Positions 43,981-52,545 of a stretch of 64,000 nucleotides of DNA are shown piece after piece (the first letter of the stretch is position 1; each line of letters starts with the position of its first letter). Location of the stretch: the NCBI GenBank assembly GCA_963667315.1, contig OY763325.1, forward strand, positions 3,906,001 to 3,970,000, given 5' to 3'. Position numbers and translations under genes: made by a program. The stretch is from DAINPP01 sp963667315 (lineage in GTDB: Bacteria; Thermotogota; Thermotogae; MWEM01). Below the pieces are notes generated by a model. The model was not told where the DNA came from and did no database searches. It was given only the letters and a program-made list of their open reading frames with translations.

Positions 43981-45272
43981 ATTCTCCCAAATGACGGAAA
44001 ATAAAGATGCGAAAAACTTCCAAGCGTGTTGTTTCTGAAATGCCCTGAAACAAACGCCAAGCCATTCGAAGCCTTTCTGACTTTAATTCCATCTTCTTCT
44101 TTCCCGTTTTCTATAAAACCATAATGGAACTCATGTCCTCTGAGTTCCTTGTTTGCAAAGATAAAATTATCGGGTAATGAGAGATATTCATACCCAAATC
44201 GGCGACTCATTCTCTTACCCATCCCGGCATGTCCTTCAAAAAAACCCACCAGTGGTTTGTCCTCAAGCGTTTCATGTAAGTACATATAGCCCCCGCATTC
44301 TGCGAGAAGGGGGTGGTCTGAATAACATATTTCTTTAATGGCCCTGAGCATTGCCTTGTTTTCGGATAATTCTTTCAGATAGATCTCTGGATAACCGCCG
44401 CATAAATAATAAAAATCCGCATCCGGGAGAGTCTTATCTCTCATCGGAGAGAAGTATACTATGTCATACCCGTTTTGTTCAAGCCATTCAATATTTGCCT
44501 TGTACATAAAACAAAAGGCTTCGTCTTTTGAGATAGCTGCGGTTTTTACAGATTGATGCAAGGGTGATTTCACGGCACTCTTTGTCGTCTTCTCTATTTG
44601 ATGGAACATTGTATTCAAATTAATATTGTCATTTATAAGTGTTGCACATCTTTCGGCGATTGTCAAAATAGTATCTTTCAATTTGATCATATCCGTATCA
44701 AGCCCAAGATGCCTTGAAGGAATCATTAATCCCTCATCATAGGGCAGTCTTCCCGCAACGGGAACACCTGTTAAGCCTTCAATTGCCTCTTTTTGCATCT
44801 GAAAGAGTTTTTCAGATCTTGATTTTGTAATAACGATTGATTTCACATCTGCTTTGGAATGTTTTACCACACCATCCACCATCGCGGCAAGTGTTCTGAT
44901 AGTTGGCTTTTCTTCAACGAGTAAAGTGACTGGTAAACGAATAAACGCTGCCACTTCATCCGTTGAGGCACTACCATCTGATAAGCCATCCAGGTGTCCC
45001 ATGACACCTTCGACAACGGCATAATCTGATTTCTGTATTGCGTTTGAAAATCTTTTGTTTAAAGAACTTTCGGATTCAAAAAAAGAATCCAAATTGTAGA
45101 TCGTGTTTTTTAATACGACATTGTGAAACATGGGATCAATGAAATCCGGCCCAACTTTGAATGAAGAAACAACACCTTTTTTTTGCGAAAGTGCTAAAAG
45201 CCCAAGTGTAAACGTGGTCTTTCCAGAATTAGTCGTCATCGCCCCTATGGTTGTCGCATCAAGTTTTTTCAT
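43977..45272 (-). CDS. cbiA: Cobyrinate a,c-diamide synthase CbiA
   Basis: 431 residues. ATP-binding N-terminus (TIGAMTTNSGKTTFTLGLL, SFKVGPDFIDPMFH) and glutaminase domain with catalytic Cys in LLAECGGYMYLHE and the closing GHEFHYGFIE. It amidates the a and c side chains of cobyrinic acid. GGAGG precedes the ATG, which directly follows the cbiK stop. The last codons and the stop lie at the edge of the repeat element. Confidence 0.95.
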   Translation of the reverse strand: MKKLDATTIGAMTTNSGKTTFTLGLLALSQKKGVVSSFKVGPDFIDPMFHNVVLKNTIYNLDSFFESESSLNKRFSNAIQKSDYAVVEGVMGHLDGLSDGSASTDEVAAFIRLPVTLLVEEKPTIRTLAAMVDGVVKHSKADVKSIVITKSRSEKLFQMQKEAIEGLTGVPVAGRLPYDEGLMIPSRHLGLDTDMIKLKDTILTIAERCATLINDNINLNTMFHQIEKTTKSAVKSPLHQSVKTAAISKDEAFCFMYKANIEWLEQNGYDIVYFSPMRDKTLPDADFYYLCGGYPEIYLKELSENKAMLRAIKEICYSDHPLLAECGGYMYLHETLEDKPLVGFFEGHAGMGKRMSRRFGYEYLSLPDNFIFANKELRGHEFHYGFIENGKEEDGIKVRKASNGLAFVSGHFRNNTLGSFSHLYFPSFGRM

Positions 45273-46046
45273 TTATTCCTCCAACACCTTTACATGCTGA
45301 ACGTATATATCTCTGATGGCCTGCATTTCTCCCATACCTTTCAGGACACATTCCACATCATATCCCTCATTGATGAGAATAGTCTTCCAGGACTCCTCTC
45401 CATCACCTGCCATATCGTTCTTGGCGTGATCTCCGGCAACAAGCATCAACGGGATCAATTTGATCTTATTATAATCCGTCTTCTTGAGTGCCTTTATGAC
45501 ATGTTTCAACTCTGGGTAACCTTCTACTGTGCCAATAAAAACATTGTTATAATTCTCATCGCTAAACACGGATTGAATACAGGAATAGGCTGAGTTGGCA
45601 TGATGATGTGTCCCGTGTCCCATGAATACAAGTGCTGTCTCTGAATCCAGGTGTTTGAGATCATCTTCAAAAGCTCTGACAACGGCTCTGTAATCATCAA
45701 TAATGGTCAAAAGCGGTGTGCCAATGGTCAATTTTTCAAAATCTGTTTTAAAATCATTCGCTTTTGAGAGTAGTTTGTGATACTCCTCTCCACATATGAC
45801 ATGAAGCGGTTGAATGATGACTTCTGTAAAACCTTCCGTTTTCAATTTTGATAAAGCCTGTTCAACATTGTCGATCGTTTCTCCTCTCTTCTCAAGAATC
45901 TTCTTGACGATGGAAGAAGTGAATGCTGTTCTAACTTCATATCCTTCAAGTGTATGGGCAATATCTTTTACCGTTGCATCTATAGTCTTTTCTCTTGTAC
46001 CGTTATGACTGGTTCCAAAGCTGGTAACGAGTATGGCTTTTTTCAT
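45273..46046 (-). CDS. cbiK: Anaerobic sirohydrochlorin cobaltochelatase CbiK
   Basis: 257 residues. The class II chelatase CbiK start (MKKAILVTSFGTSHNGTREKTIDA), with the metal-binding histidines in VFMGHGTHHHANS and LMLVAGDHAKNDMAG and glutamate in IGTVEGYPEL. It inserts cobalt into sirohydrochlorin, the entry step of the anaerobic pathway. No signal peptide, unlike periplasmic CbiK variants. GGAGGG precedes the ATG. Confidence 0.95.
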   Translation of the reverse strand: MKKAILVTSFGTSHNGTREKTIDATVKDIAHTLEGYEVRTAFTSSIVKKILEKRGETIDNVEQALSKLKTEGFTEVIIQPLHVICGEEYHKLLSKANDFKTDFEKLTIGTPLLTIIDDYRAVVRAFEDDLKHLDSETALVFMGHGTHHHANSAYSCIQSVFSDENYNNVFIGTVEGYPELKHVIKALKKTDYNKIKLIPLMLVAGDHAKNDMAGDGEESWKTILINEGYDVECVLKGMGEMQAIRDIYVQHVKVLEE

Positions 46047-46081
46047 GTTGTTTTCCCTCCGTAAAATAAAACCTCCAAATT

Positions 46082-46113
46082 GTGTATGGGTGATTCATAG
46101 ATCACCCATACAC
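46082..46113. repeat. Single palindromic repeat unit between btuF and cbiK
   Basis: Arms GTGTATGGGTGAT (46082-46094) and ATCACCCATACAC (46101-46113) pair perfectly over 13 bases with a 6-base loop. The core GGGTGAT...ATCACCC matches the unit at 43957-43980, so it belongs to the same family. It may also act as an mRNA-stabilising stem between the two genes. Confidence 0.7.
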
Positions 46114-46124
46114 GTTGTTAAGCG

Positions 46125-47408
46125 TTACATAACTTTTTCAAGCAATTCCGCAAACTCAACTTCTGTTGGAACGGCATTTATGTCAAGTCCATCGAACTGA
46201 TCTGTAATATCATAATAATTCGACAGGTAATCTTTAAGTTCTGCGTAATTAAGCTGTTTTTCAGCATTGAAAGTCTTTGAATCCGTTACAGGAAGCATCT
46301 TGTTGAAAACTGCCGTTTCAACTGTAATGGCATCAATCGTTTCATAATCGAGATCGGTGTACATACCGTATGTATGTGTCCTGTCACCGTCTGTGAACTG
46401 TTCAATATCGTATCCTGGTGTGAAATACTGTACGCCGTTCTTTTTAACCATCATTTCTGCATATCTGAGATTTGTGAGTGGAACAGCTCTTGCTTCTACC
46501 TTGTTGAACACTTCAGGGTAGAAGAGTCTTGCCAGCTCTTCAATACCCGTGAGGATTCTCCATGTTGGCCTGGACATGATCTTTTCATCAACGATATAAA
46601 CTTCTCCCTCGTTGATCGCTTTAATTGCCCCATAACCCGGTTCGTTGACGATTGTTTCCATCGTGATCTTGTTCATGGCACCTTTCTGTGCGATGTAAAG
46701 GTCAAGAGTCGACCCTCTTTCGAGTAGTTTTTCTTTTGGGAATTCTGCTACAGTTGATCCCTTTCTTGTTGCCTTCGCATCGTGAGCAATGTTTTCTCCG
46801 CCGGCTGTGTTGACTACATACCATGCAATGGAGTCTGGTGTTGGTGTTTTGAAAGATTTATGAATGGTTTCAAAATAAACGCTCTTTCTTTTTTCTTCAG
46901 GAATGGTTGCGACTTTTTCTTTTATTGCTTCAATTTTTATCTCAAAAGATTCCATCATTTCAGAAGCTTGTTCTTCCTTTCCTGTAAGTGCACCGAGTCT
47001 GTTGATGTATGAAGCAAGAGCATCAACACTTTCAGGCTGCATGGAAACAACTGTAATGCCCATTTTTTCAAGCTTTTCAACGAGTCCGCCATATTTTCTT
47101 GTGATAAATGGTCTGATCAGAATAAGGTCCGGATTTGCTGTAATGAATTTTTCAGCATCATCTTTGTAGCTGTAAGCGGGAAGGGTGTGAACCTGTGGCG
47201 GGAAGGCCTCACTGGTTGAAACCCCGATTAAACTGTCTCCGGCTCCGAGATGGAAGATGTTTTCAGTGTGTGCACCGTAAAGTGTGATGATTCTTGTGAA
47301 TGGTTTGTCAAATTCAACGATTCTTCCTTCGTCATCTGTGATGGTCTGTGCCATCATAATGACGGTTAAAAAAAGTACAAAAGTTGTTACCAAAAGCAAT
47401 TTTTTCAT
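46125..47408 (-). CDS. btuF: Periplasmic corrinoid/metal-chelate binding protein, BtuF-like with C-terminal extension
   Basis: 427 residues with signal peptide 1-20 and no lipobox. The FecB/BtuF-type fold is seen in DDEGRIVEFDKPFTRIITL, ENIFHLGAGDSLIGVST, ANPDLILIRP and YIVDEKIMSRPTWRI. The binding domain ends near residue 305; a further 110 residues (PLTNLRYAEMMVKKNG onward) are an extension of unknown use. It lies inside the cobalamin operon directly after the BtuC and BtuD genes. Cobalt chelate or corrinoid uptake is the likely role, but siderophore cannot be excluded by sequence alone. Confidence 0.88.
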   Translation of the reverse strand: MKKLLLVTTFVLFLTVIMMAQTITDDEGRIVEFDKPFTRIITLYGAHTENIFHLGAGDSLIGVSTSEAFPPQVHTLPAYSYKDDAEKFITANPDLILIRPFITRKYGGLVEKLEKMGITVVSMQPESVDALASYINRLGALTGKEEQASEMMESFEIKIEAIKEKVATIPEEKRKSVYFETIHKSFKTPTPDSIAWYVVNTAGGENIAHDAKATRKGSTVAEFPKEKLLERGSTLDLYIAQKGAMNKITMETIVNEPGYGAIKAINEGEVYIVDEKIMSRPTWRILTGIEELARLFYPEVFNKVEARAVPLTNLRYAEMMVKKNGVQYFTPGYDIEQFTDGDRTHTYGMYTDLDYETIDAITVETAVFNKMLPVTDSKTFNAEKQLNYAELKDYLSNYYDITDQFDGLDINAVPTEVEFAELLEKVM

Positions 47409-47425
47409 TTCTTACCTCCGTAGTT

Positions 47426-48220
47426 TTAAATGATTCCCTTTGTCATAACAAAAGGCTTACCCTGATTTGAATCTCTGATGATTTCCGACTCTATTCTGAA
47501 AATGTCTTTTATATTTTCTTCATTCATGATTATTTCAGTTTTTCCAGCTCTTTTTACCGCCCCGTCTTTCATCATGAAGATCTCATCACAATACAAAGAG
47601 GCAAGATTCAACTCATGGAAAACAGATAAAACCGTCTTATTCTTATCTCTGACCCATCTGTTGATCGTGATGAGCAGATTGTGACAAAAAAAGGGATCGA
47701 GGTTTGAAGTCGCCTCATCCAGAAAGATGATATCCGTGTCCTGAACGAGTGCCCTTGCGAAGATGACACGCTGTCTTTCACCACCACTCAGCGTGGTAAA
47801 ATCCCTGTCGAGAAACTCTTCAAGCTCAAGTTCTGCGACCACTTCGTCCACAAGCCGTTCATCTTCTTTCGAGAAGGATGAAAAGCGTTTGATATAGGGA
47901 TGCCTGCCCATCTTGATGACATCAGAGACGGTGAATGGGAACGGGATATCAAAAGACTGGGGTACGAGTGCGATGTGACGTGCCATATCCCGTTTTGAAT
48001 AGTTGTGAAGCGGTTTGCCATACAGCTTAATTTCGCCTGAATGATGCTTTTTATAATCACATAAAAGATCAAGAAGAGTTGTTTTTCCAGAACCGTTTGG
48101 CCCAATGATACCGTAAAAATTTCCTTGATTCAGATTCAGTGAGCAGTCCTTGATAATCGGTATATCCCCGATCTTGTAATGCACAGCATCAGCTGAGAGA
48201 ATCATTTTTCTTCCGTTCAT
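47426..48220 (-). CDS. btuD: ABC importer ATPase BtuD-like
   Basis: About 264 residues. Walker A GPNGSGKTTLLD, Q-loop LVPQSFD, signature LSGGERQRVIFARAL, Walker B DIIFLDEATSNLD, switch His in SVFHELNLASLYCD. It is of the FepC/BtuD class serving FecCD permeases. Two possible starts, TTG at 48223 and ATG at 48220, follow GGGGG. It begins a few bases after the BtuC stop. Confidence 0.93.
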   Translation of the reverse strand: MNGRKMILSADAVHYKIGDIPIIKDCSLNLNQGNFYGIIGPNGSGKTTLLDLLCDYKKHHSGEIKLYGKPLHNYSKRDMARHIALVPQSFDIPFPFTVSDVIKMGRHPYIKRFSSFSKEDERLVDEVVAELELEEFLDRDFTTLSGGERQRVIFARALVQDTDIIFLDEATSNLDPFFCHNLLITINRWVRDKNKTVLSVFHELNLASLYCDEIFMMKDGAVKRAGKTEIIMNEENIKDIFRIESEIIRDSNQGKPFVMTKGII

Positions 48221-48224
48221 CAAC

Positions 48225-49247
48225 TCATTCCCCCTTCAACTTTTTTCTGAAGATAAAGATAAAAAAGGGTCCGCCGAGCAGTGCCGTAATTGTCCCTATC
48301 GGAACTTCTGACGGTAGCCATGCCCTGGTAAAATTGTCCGCCGTTGCCAGTAAAGCAGCTCCCACAATGGGGGACAGAATCATCAATTTTGTGTTGTCCG
48401 GCCCGGTGATCAATCTGACAAGATGTGGGATAATCAAACCGATGAAACCGATGACCCCTGCTATTGAAACCGTTACCGCCGAAAGTAACGAAGCGGTTAT
48501 CAGAATGAGCGTTCTCAGTCGTGAAGTGTTTATACCAAGAGATGAGGCATTTTTGTCTCCAAGAGACAAAACATTCAGATCTTTTGAATAGAACAGTGAG
48601 ATGAGGAAGCCAATGAGTGTGAATCCCAATAAAATCACTACTTCGCTCCATTTTTTTGAAGCAAAACTTCCCATCAGCCAGAAAACGATACTTCCGACTT
48701 CCTCTCCGGCGAGATATTTCATGAAACTGAGACCGGCTGAAAAAAAAGCAGAGATGATAACGCCGGCCAATACAAGAGAAACTGGCGATACTCTTCCATT
48801 TAAAGTTGCCATCTTCAGTACGATAAACAAAGTTATAAGCGCAAACAGGAATGCACAGATTTGAATCGTCACAACGCCAAAGAAATGCCAACCGAATACG
48901 ATGGACATGGCTGCACCCAATGCAGCCCCGGAAGAAATTCCCAGCGTATAAGGATCAGCGAGTGGATTCAACAACACCCCCTGAAAACCCGTTCCGGCGA
49001 TAGAGAGTGCGGCACCTGCTATGGCAGCAGCGAGGATTCGAGGCAGACGGACTTCAATCACGACATACCAGAGTGTGCCATAAGTTTCCTTAGCCGTTTT
49101 TGGATCTGTTATCGTTTCAACGATGATGTTGAATACATCATTCATAGAGATATTCATATATCCTGTACAGGTGTAATACATCAGCAGAACGAGTGTACCG
49201 ACAAAACTTCCCGCAGCAAGTAAAGTGAACTTGTTTTTTTTCATCAT
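48225..49247 (-). CDS. btuC: ABC importer permease BtuC-like (FecCD family)
   Basis: 340 residues, about ten helices. Family marks: RLPRILAAAIAGAALSIAGTGFQ, NPLADPYTLGISSGAALGAA, the loop IAGVIGFIGLIIPHLVR, and the closing EVPIGTITALLGGPFFIFI. It forms the channel for the BtuF-like protein. The ATG at 49247 overlaps the cbiJ stop (ATGA), so uptake and ring-synthesis genes are co-translated. Confidence 0.94.
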   Translation of the reverse strand: MMKKNKFTLLAAGSFVGTLVLLMYYTCTGYMNISMNDVFNIIVETITDPKTAKETYGTLWYVVIEVRLPRILAAAIAGAALSIAGTGFQGVLLNPLADPYTLGISSGAALGAAMSIVFGWHFFGVVTIQICAFLFALITLFIVLKMATLNGRVSPVSLVLAGVIISAFFSAGLSFMKYLAGEEVGSIVFWLMGSFASKKWSEVVILLGFTLIGFLISLFYSKDLNVLSLGDKNASSLGINTSRLRTLILITASLLSAVTVSIAGVIGFIGLIIPHLVRLITGPDNTKLMILSPIVGAALLATADNFTRAWLPSEVPIGTITALLGGPFFIFIFRKKLKGE

Positions 49248-50116
49248 TGTATCCCTTTCCAATTCATAAAAAATTCATTCAATTCCTCTGGACTTCTGAA
49301 AATCTTCCCTTTTCTCTTTTGAGGCATTCGCAATCCAAAAAATGCTATGTCACTCTCAATAAACCAAGTTCTTTTAACATCAGTTCCACCTTCTTTTCCG
49401 GAATCCTTCAGCAAAACAAGGTCAGGTTCAATCTCGTCAAGAGTTGTCTGTAGCAAATCTGTGTTATTCATTTCAGAAGGTGTAAAAATAAGAGGGAGCA
49501 GCTGTACAAATTCTGATTGCAAACAAGGTTTTTTGATCGAACGGAGATAAATCTGGCAGTTATAATGCTGCAAATCGAGGAGTTTCGCTATTCTTTCGGA
49601 TCCTTTACAGCCCATAAAACTCAGAATCTTTTTTGTTTTTTTCTTGACAATCCACTTTGTCATCTCTTCATAAGATTCAAAAGTTTCAAATACCTCAAGA
49701 CAATTATGTCGTTGATAACGCCATAAACACCCGTTTAATTCAGTTGAATCATCCAAATCATCCAACAGCTTCCCAATAGAATAAGCATGGGGATGTGCCA
49801 TATCAATGATCAAATCGAATTCTTCTTCATGAGATTCGAATTTTACTATAAATCCTGGGTTTCCCAATGAATTTCTTTTATTTTCTTTACTAATGCGGGT
49901 CGAAGATGTTCGACCCCTACAAGGTTCGCTAATATTTCCAATTCGTTCTTCGGAATGAGAAATACCAACAATTTTCTCAACCCTATACGCAAACGGATAC
50001 CTTCTCATCGGTTTAGCGGTCAGCGTAAAAGTAAATGCCACACCCCTCTCGGCCAGAAATGTTCCAAAGGTCCTTGCTTCTGATGTTCCACCAATAATGA
50101 GTATCCTCTTGTTCAT
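49244..50116 (-). CDS. cbiJ: Cobalt-precorrin-6A reductase CbiJ carrying an in-frame repeat insertion
   Basis: About 290 residues. The N-terminus NKRILIIGGTSEARTFGTFLAERG and the central LIIDMAHPHAYSIG are the CobK/CbiJ marks. It reduces the macrocycle with NAD(P)H. Between RVEKIVG (residue 51) and FDLIIDMAHP there are about 47 residues where the family normally has about 15-20. Residues 66-74 of this stretch are encoded by a palindromic repeat unit (49895-49920). The frame is preserved. The start ATG at 50116 overlaps the cbiH stop by 4 bases. Confidence 0.9.
   Translation of the reverse strand: MNKRILIIGGTSEARTFGTFLAERGVAFTFTLTAKPMRRYPFAYRVEKIVGISHSEERIGNISEPCRGRTSSTRISKENKRNSLGNPGFIVKFESHEEEFDLIIDMAHPHAYSIGKLLDDLDDSTELNGCLWRYQRHNCLEVFETFESYEEMTKWIVKKKTKKILSFMGCKGSERIAKLLDLQHYNCQIYLRSIKKPCLQSEFVQLLPLIFTPSEMNNTDLLQTTLDEIEPDLVLLKDSGKEGGTDVKRTWFIESDIAFFGLRMPQKRKGKIFRSPEELNEFFMNWKGIQ
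49895..49920. repeat. Palindromic repeat unit inside the cbiJ coding sequence
   Basis: Arms GGGTCGAA (49897-49904) and TTCGACCC (49909-49916) with a 4-base loop, and the CTAC edge (49917-49920) shared with the other copies. On the coding strand it reads GTAGGGGTCGAAC then TTCGACCCGC. It is translated as C-R-G-R-T-S-S-T-R. Confidence 0.82.
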
Positions 50117-50841
50117 ACCTGATAACCTCTTGGTGTGAAGAGATTTCCGTTCTTTGCAACACAATTTTCATCACAGAAAAAGACAATGGTCATCATATTC
50201 AGGTTCTCCTGCCAGTTTTCGGGTGCCTGTGAGAGTTTAAAAAAGTAAGCGGCTTGTTTTTCCATGAATATGTACTTAACCACACCGATATAAAAATCTT
50301 TTCGCTCTTCACTGAAAATTTCAAGCACTTCATCAAACTGTCTCTTACGCTTTGTGCTGATGGGATTATAAAGACAAACAGTTGCCCCGCTTTGTGCAAA
50401 AGCTTTCGCCCTTTTTTTGATTGTCTCGAAAGGAACGAGGAGATCTGACAGACTCAGGACTGCAAAATCCAATGCGATTGGTGCACCGAGAATCGATGCC
50501 GCTGAACTCGCTGCCGTTACACCCGGAATGATTTCTATTTCGATTCCTTCAGACATTTCCAACGCGAGTGTTGCCATCCCATATACACCGGAATCACCGC
50601 TGGAGATCAGGGCAACAATATGCCCTTTTTCTGTCAGTCTGATCGCTTTTTTTACGCGTTCAATTTCGCCATACATCCCCGTTGATACGCATTTATGCTT
50701 GGGAACTATTGGGGAAATTCTTTCGATATATTTATTATAGCCAACCACATACTCTGCCCTGTCTATGGCAGAGTAAGCTGAAAATGTCATGTTGTGCTTT
50801 CCGTTTGGGCCAATGCCAATCACGTATAATTTTCCTGTCAT
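50113..50841 (-). CDS. cbiH: Cobalt-precorrin-3 C17-methyltransferase CbiH
   Basis: 242 residues, a SAM-dependent tetrapyrrole methylase. Marks: LYVIGIGPNGKHNMTF, VVGYNKYIERI, ISSGDSGVYGMA, IEIIPGVTAASSAASILGAP and SDLLVPFETIKKRAKA, which match CbiH/CobJ rather than CbiF or CbiL. It performs C17 methylation and ring contraction. Overlaps cbiG by 4 bases; GGAGG precedes the ATG. Confidence 0.94.
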   Translation of the reverse strand: MTGKLYVIGIGPNGKHNMTFSAYSAIDRAEYVVGYNKYIERISPIVPKHKCVSTGMYGEIERVKKAIRLTEKGHIVALISSGDSGVYGMATLALEMSEGIEIEIIPGVTAASSAASILGAPIALDFAVLSLSDLLVPFETIKKRAKAFAQSGATVCLYNPISTKRKRQFDEVLEIFSEERKDFYIGVVKYIFMEKQAAYFFKLSQAPENWQENLNMMTIVFFCDENCVAKNGNLFTPRGYQV

Positions 50842-51821
50842 ATTAGTACCTCCGGTACGCCTTCCCGTTTATATTCATAACGTAACCAAGCTTCATCACT
50901 CATCTCAAAAAGAGAAAATTTTGTTGTTCGACTCTTAACGGTCAATAACTCTTTCCCGCCATTTGAAGCAAGGAAAGCAGATGGCTTTGATATATGTGAG
51001 ATACCCATATATTTTTTTACCATTTCATTTTCTTCCAGATTGAGCGTTTTGATGGCTGTATTTAAATCGTCGTTTTCAAAATACCCTGTTTCAGGAATCG
51101 TGGCCTTTCTGGCAAGACCGTGAAATTGTCTGCTGTCCCATTTTCTTTTATGACTGACAAGAATCAATATCCTGTCCTGTAATTCTTCAGGGATTAACTC
51201 ACAAAATTCTTTGTATAACTCTGTAGTACGAATATCCTTGTGAAATCCCGCACCGAGAACAAGATTCTTCTTTTTCAGATTGAGGAGCTTTCCACCTTTT
51301 TCGAAACCGACATCCGGCACATTTGTGGTTTCTTTATAATCAGTCGGAAATTTGAATTCGGATGGGAAATTCTTAATGGTTATAGTCTTTGAGCATAGCA
51401 GTCGTGAATTGATCTTGAGAATGCCATCGTGATTGTCCGGTGACATCTTGTTTCTTAGCGCAAACAGATCGATACCGAGTTTTCCGTTTAGATCTGTAGC
51501 CGTTGTATAGACCGGTGTGCACCCGTAAATTGTTTGCAAGTCTTTACAAAGATCAACCGCCCCGCCGATATGTGATGACAGAATGGGTATGCAATACTGT
51601 TTCTTTTCATCTATGAGAACGACTGCTGAATCGCTCATTTTTGAATGGATATGATCTTTAATCTTTCTGATCAGGATGCCCATACTGCCAACAAATACAA
51701 TCCGGTTGTAGTAGCTGAAGCCTTTATCAAACCTGTCAGATAATGTTCCATACAATTCATGCATCCACTTTGGATGATCAAATTGTAAAGCCCTTCGTAC
51801 TTTAATCAAAGCTGTTTTCAT
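50838..51821 (-). CDS. cbiG: Cobalt-precorrin-5A hydrolase CbiG
   Basis: 327 residues from the ATG at 51821, with AAAGG upstream; it overlaps cbiF by 20 bases. Marks: IVFVGSMGILIRKI, DSAVVLIDEKKQYCIPILSSHIGGA, the ATDLNGKLGIDLFA segment, GAGFHKDIRTTEL and the late EEGVPEVLI-like ending. It opens the ring lactone and releases acetaldehyde. Confidence 0.93.
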   Translation of the reverse strand: MKTALIKVRRALQFDHPKWMHELYGTLSDRFDKGFSYYNRIVFVGSMGILIRKIKDHIHSKMSDSAVVLIDEKKQYCIPILSSHIGGAVDLCKDLQTIYGCTPVYTTATDLNGKLGIDLFALRNKMSPDNHDGILKINSRLLCSKTITIKNFPSEFKFPTDYKETTNVPDVGFEKGGKLLNLKKKNLVLGAGFHKDIRTTELYKEFCELIPEELQDRILILVSHKRKWDSRQFHGLARKATIPETGYFENDDLNTAIKTLNLEENEMVKKYMGISHISKPSAFLASNGGKELLTVKSRTTKFSLFEMSDEAWLRYEYKREGVPEVLI

Positions 51822-52545
51822 CTTTAGCCTTTCGTAAACCATGGGTAAACGTTGCATCGTATAGTTTTGATTTCTGTCCGCCGTTTTTTCTGATTAAGAA
51901 CAGTGTCAGATTAGAGGGGAAATCGATCTTTTCCCATTCCTCCAACCTTCGACTTTCGATTCTCTCATCTGTTCTTGAAACCCTGTGTCCGATTGTGAGT
52001 GTTGCATCAGATGGATAATGGTTTTTCAGTGTTTCGAGTACCTTCTCACTCAGAGATCCAGAGAGGTATATCGCAGCTGTCGGCTGCTCGGAAAAAAGAA
52101 TATCGAGATTTTCGGGAACAGGTGTTCTACCTTCAAAACGAGTGATCAGAATGGATTGAGCCACTTCCGGAACAGTCAGTTCAGACTTGACTGAAGCGGC
52201 AAGTGCTGAATAGGCACTGATTCCCGGAATTACCTGACATGCAATATTTATTCTTTTCAATGCATCTCTTTCTTCATCTATGGCACCATAAATAACGGGA
52301 TCACCGGAATGCAGTCGGATGACGGTCTCATATCTCGCATGCCATCCCGCAAGTAATGTTGTCATTTCTTCAAGTGTCAGATAGGCACTGTTTTCAAACA
52401 CACAAGCCTTTGGGCAATATGAAAGGATTTCTTCTGAAACCGTTGATCCTGCATACAAAACGGCGTCTGCCTTTTGAAGGAGTTTCATTCCCCTTACCGT
52501 CATTAATTCCGGGTCACCCGGACCGCTGCCGATAATGTGTATCAT
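51802..52545 (-). CDS. cbiF: Cobalt-precorrin-4 C11-methyltransferase CbiF
   Basis: 247 residues. Marks: IHIIGSGPGDPELMTVRGMKLL, DAVLYAGSTVSEEIL, LHSGDPVIYGAIDEE, VIPGISAYSALAASV and ELTVPEVAQSILITRFEGRTP, the diagnostic CbiF/CobM segment. Overlaps cbiET by 4 bases. Confidence 0.95.
   Translation of the reverse strand: MIHIIGSGPGDPELMTVRGMKLLQKADAVLYAGSTVSEEILSYCPKACVFENSAYLTLEEMTTLLAGWHARYETVIRLHSGDPVIYGAIDEERDALKRINIACQVIPGISAYSALAASVKSELTVPEVAQSILITRFEGRTPVPENLDILFSEQPTAAIYLSGSLSEKVLETLKNHYPSDATLTIGHRVSRTDERIESRRLEEWEKIDFPSNLTLFLIRKNGGQKSKLYDATFTHGLRKAKDENSFD

Noticed and set aside
47788..48105. 105-codon minus-strand frame inside btuD
   Set aside because: Alternate frame of the ABC ATPase with no supporting features.
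48220..48891. 223-codon minus-strand frame overlapping btuC
   Set aside because: It is the alternate reading frame of the clear BtuC permease gene, and its product is rich in Ser, His and Arg without any family pattern.
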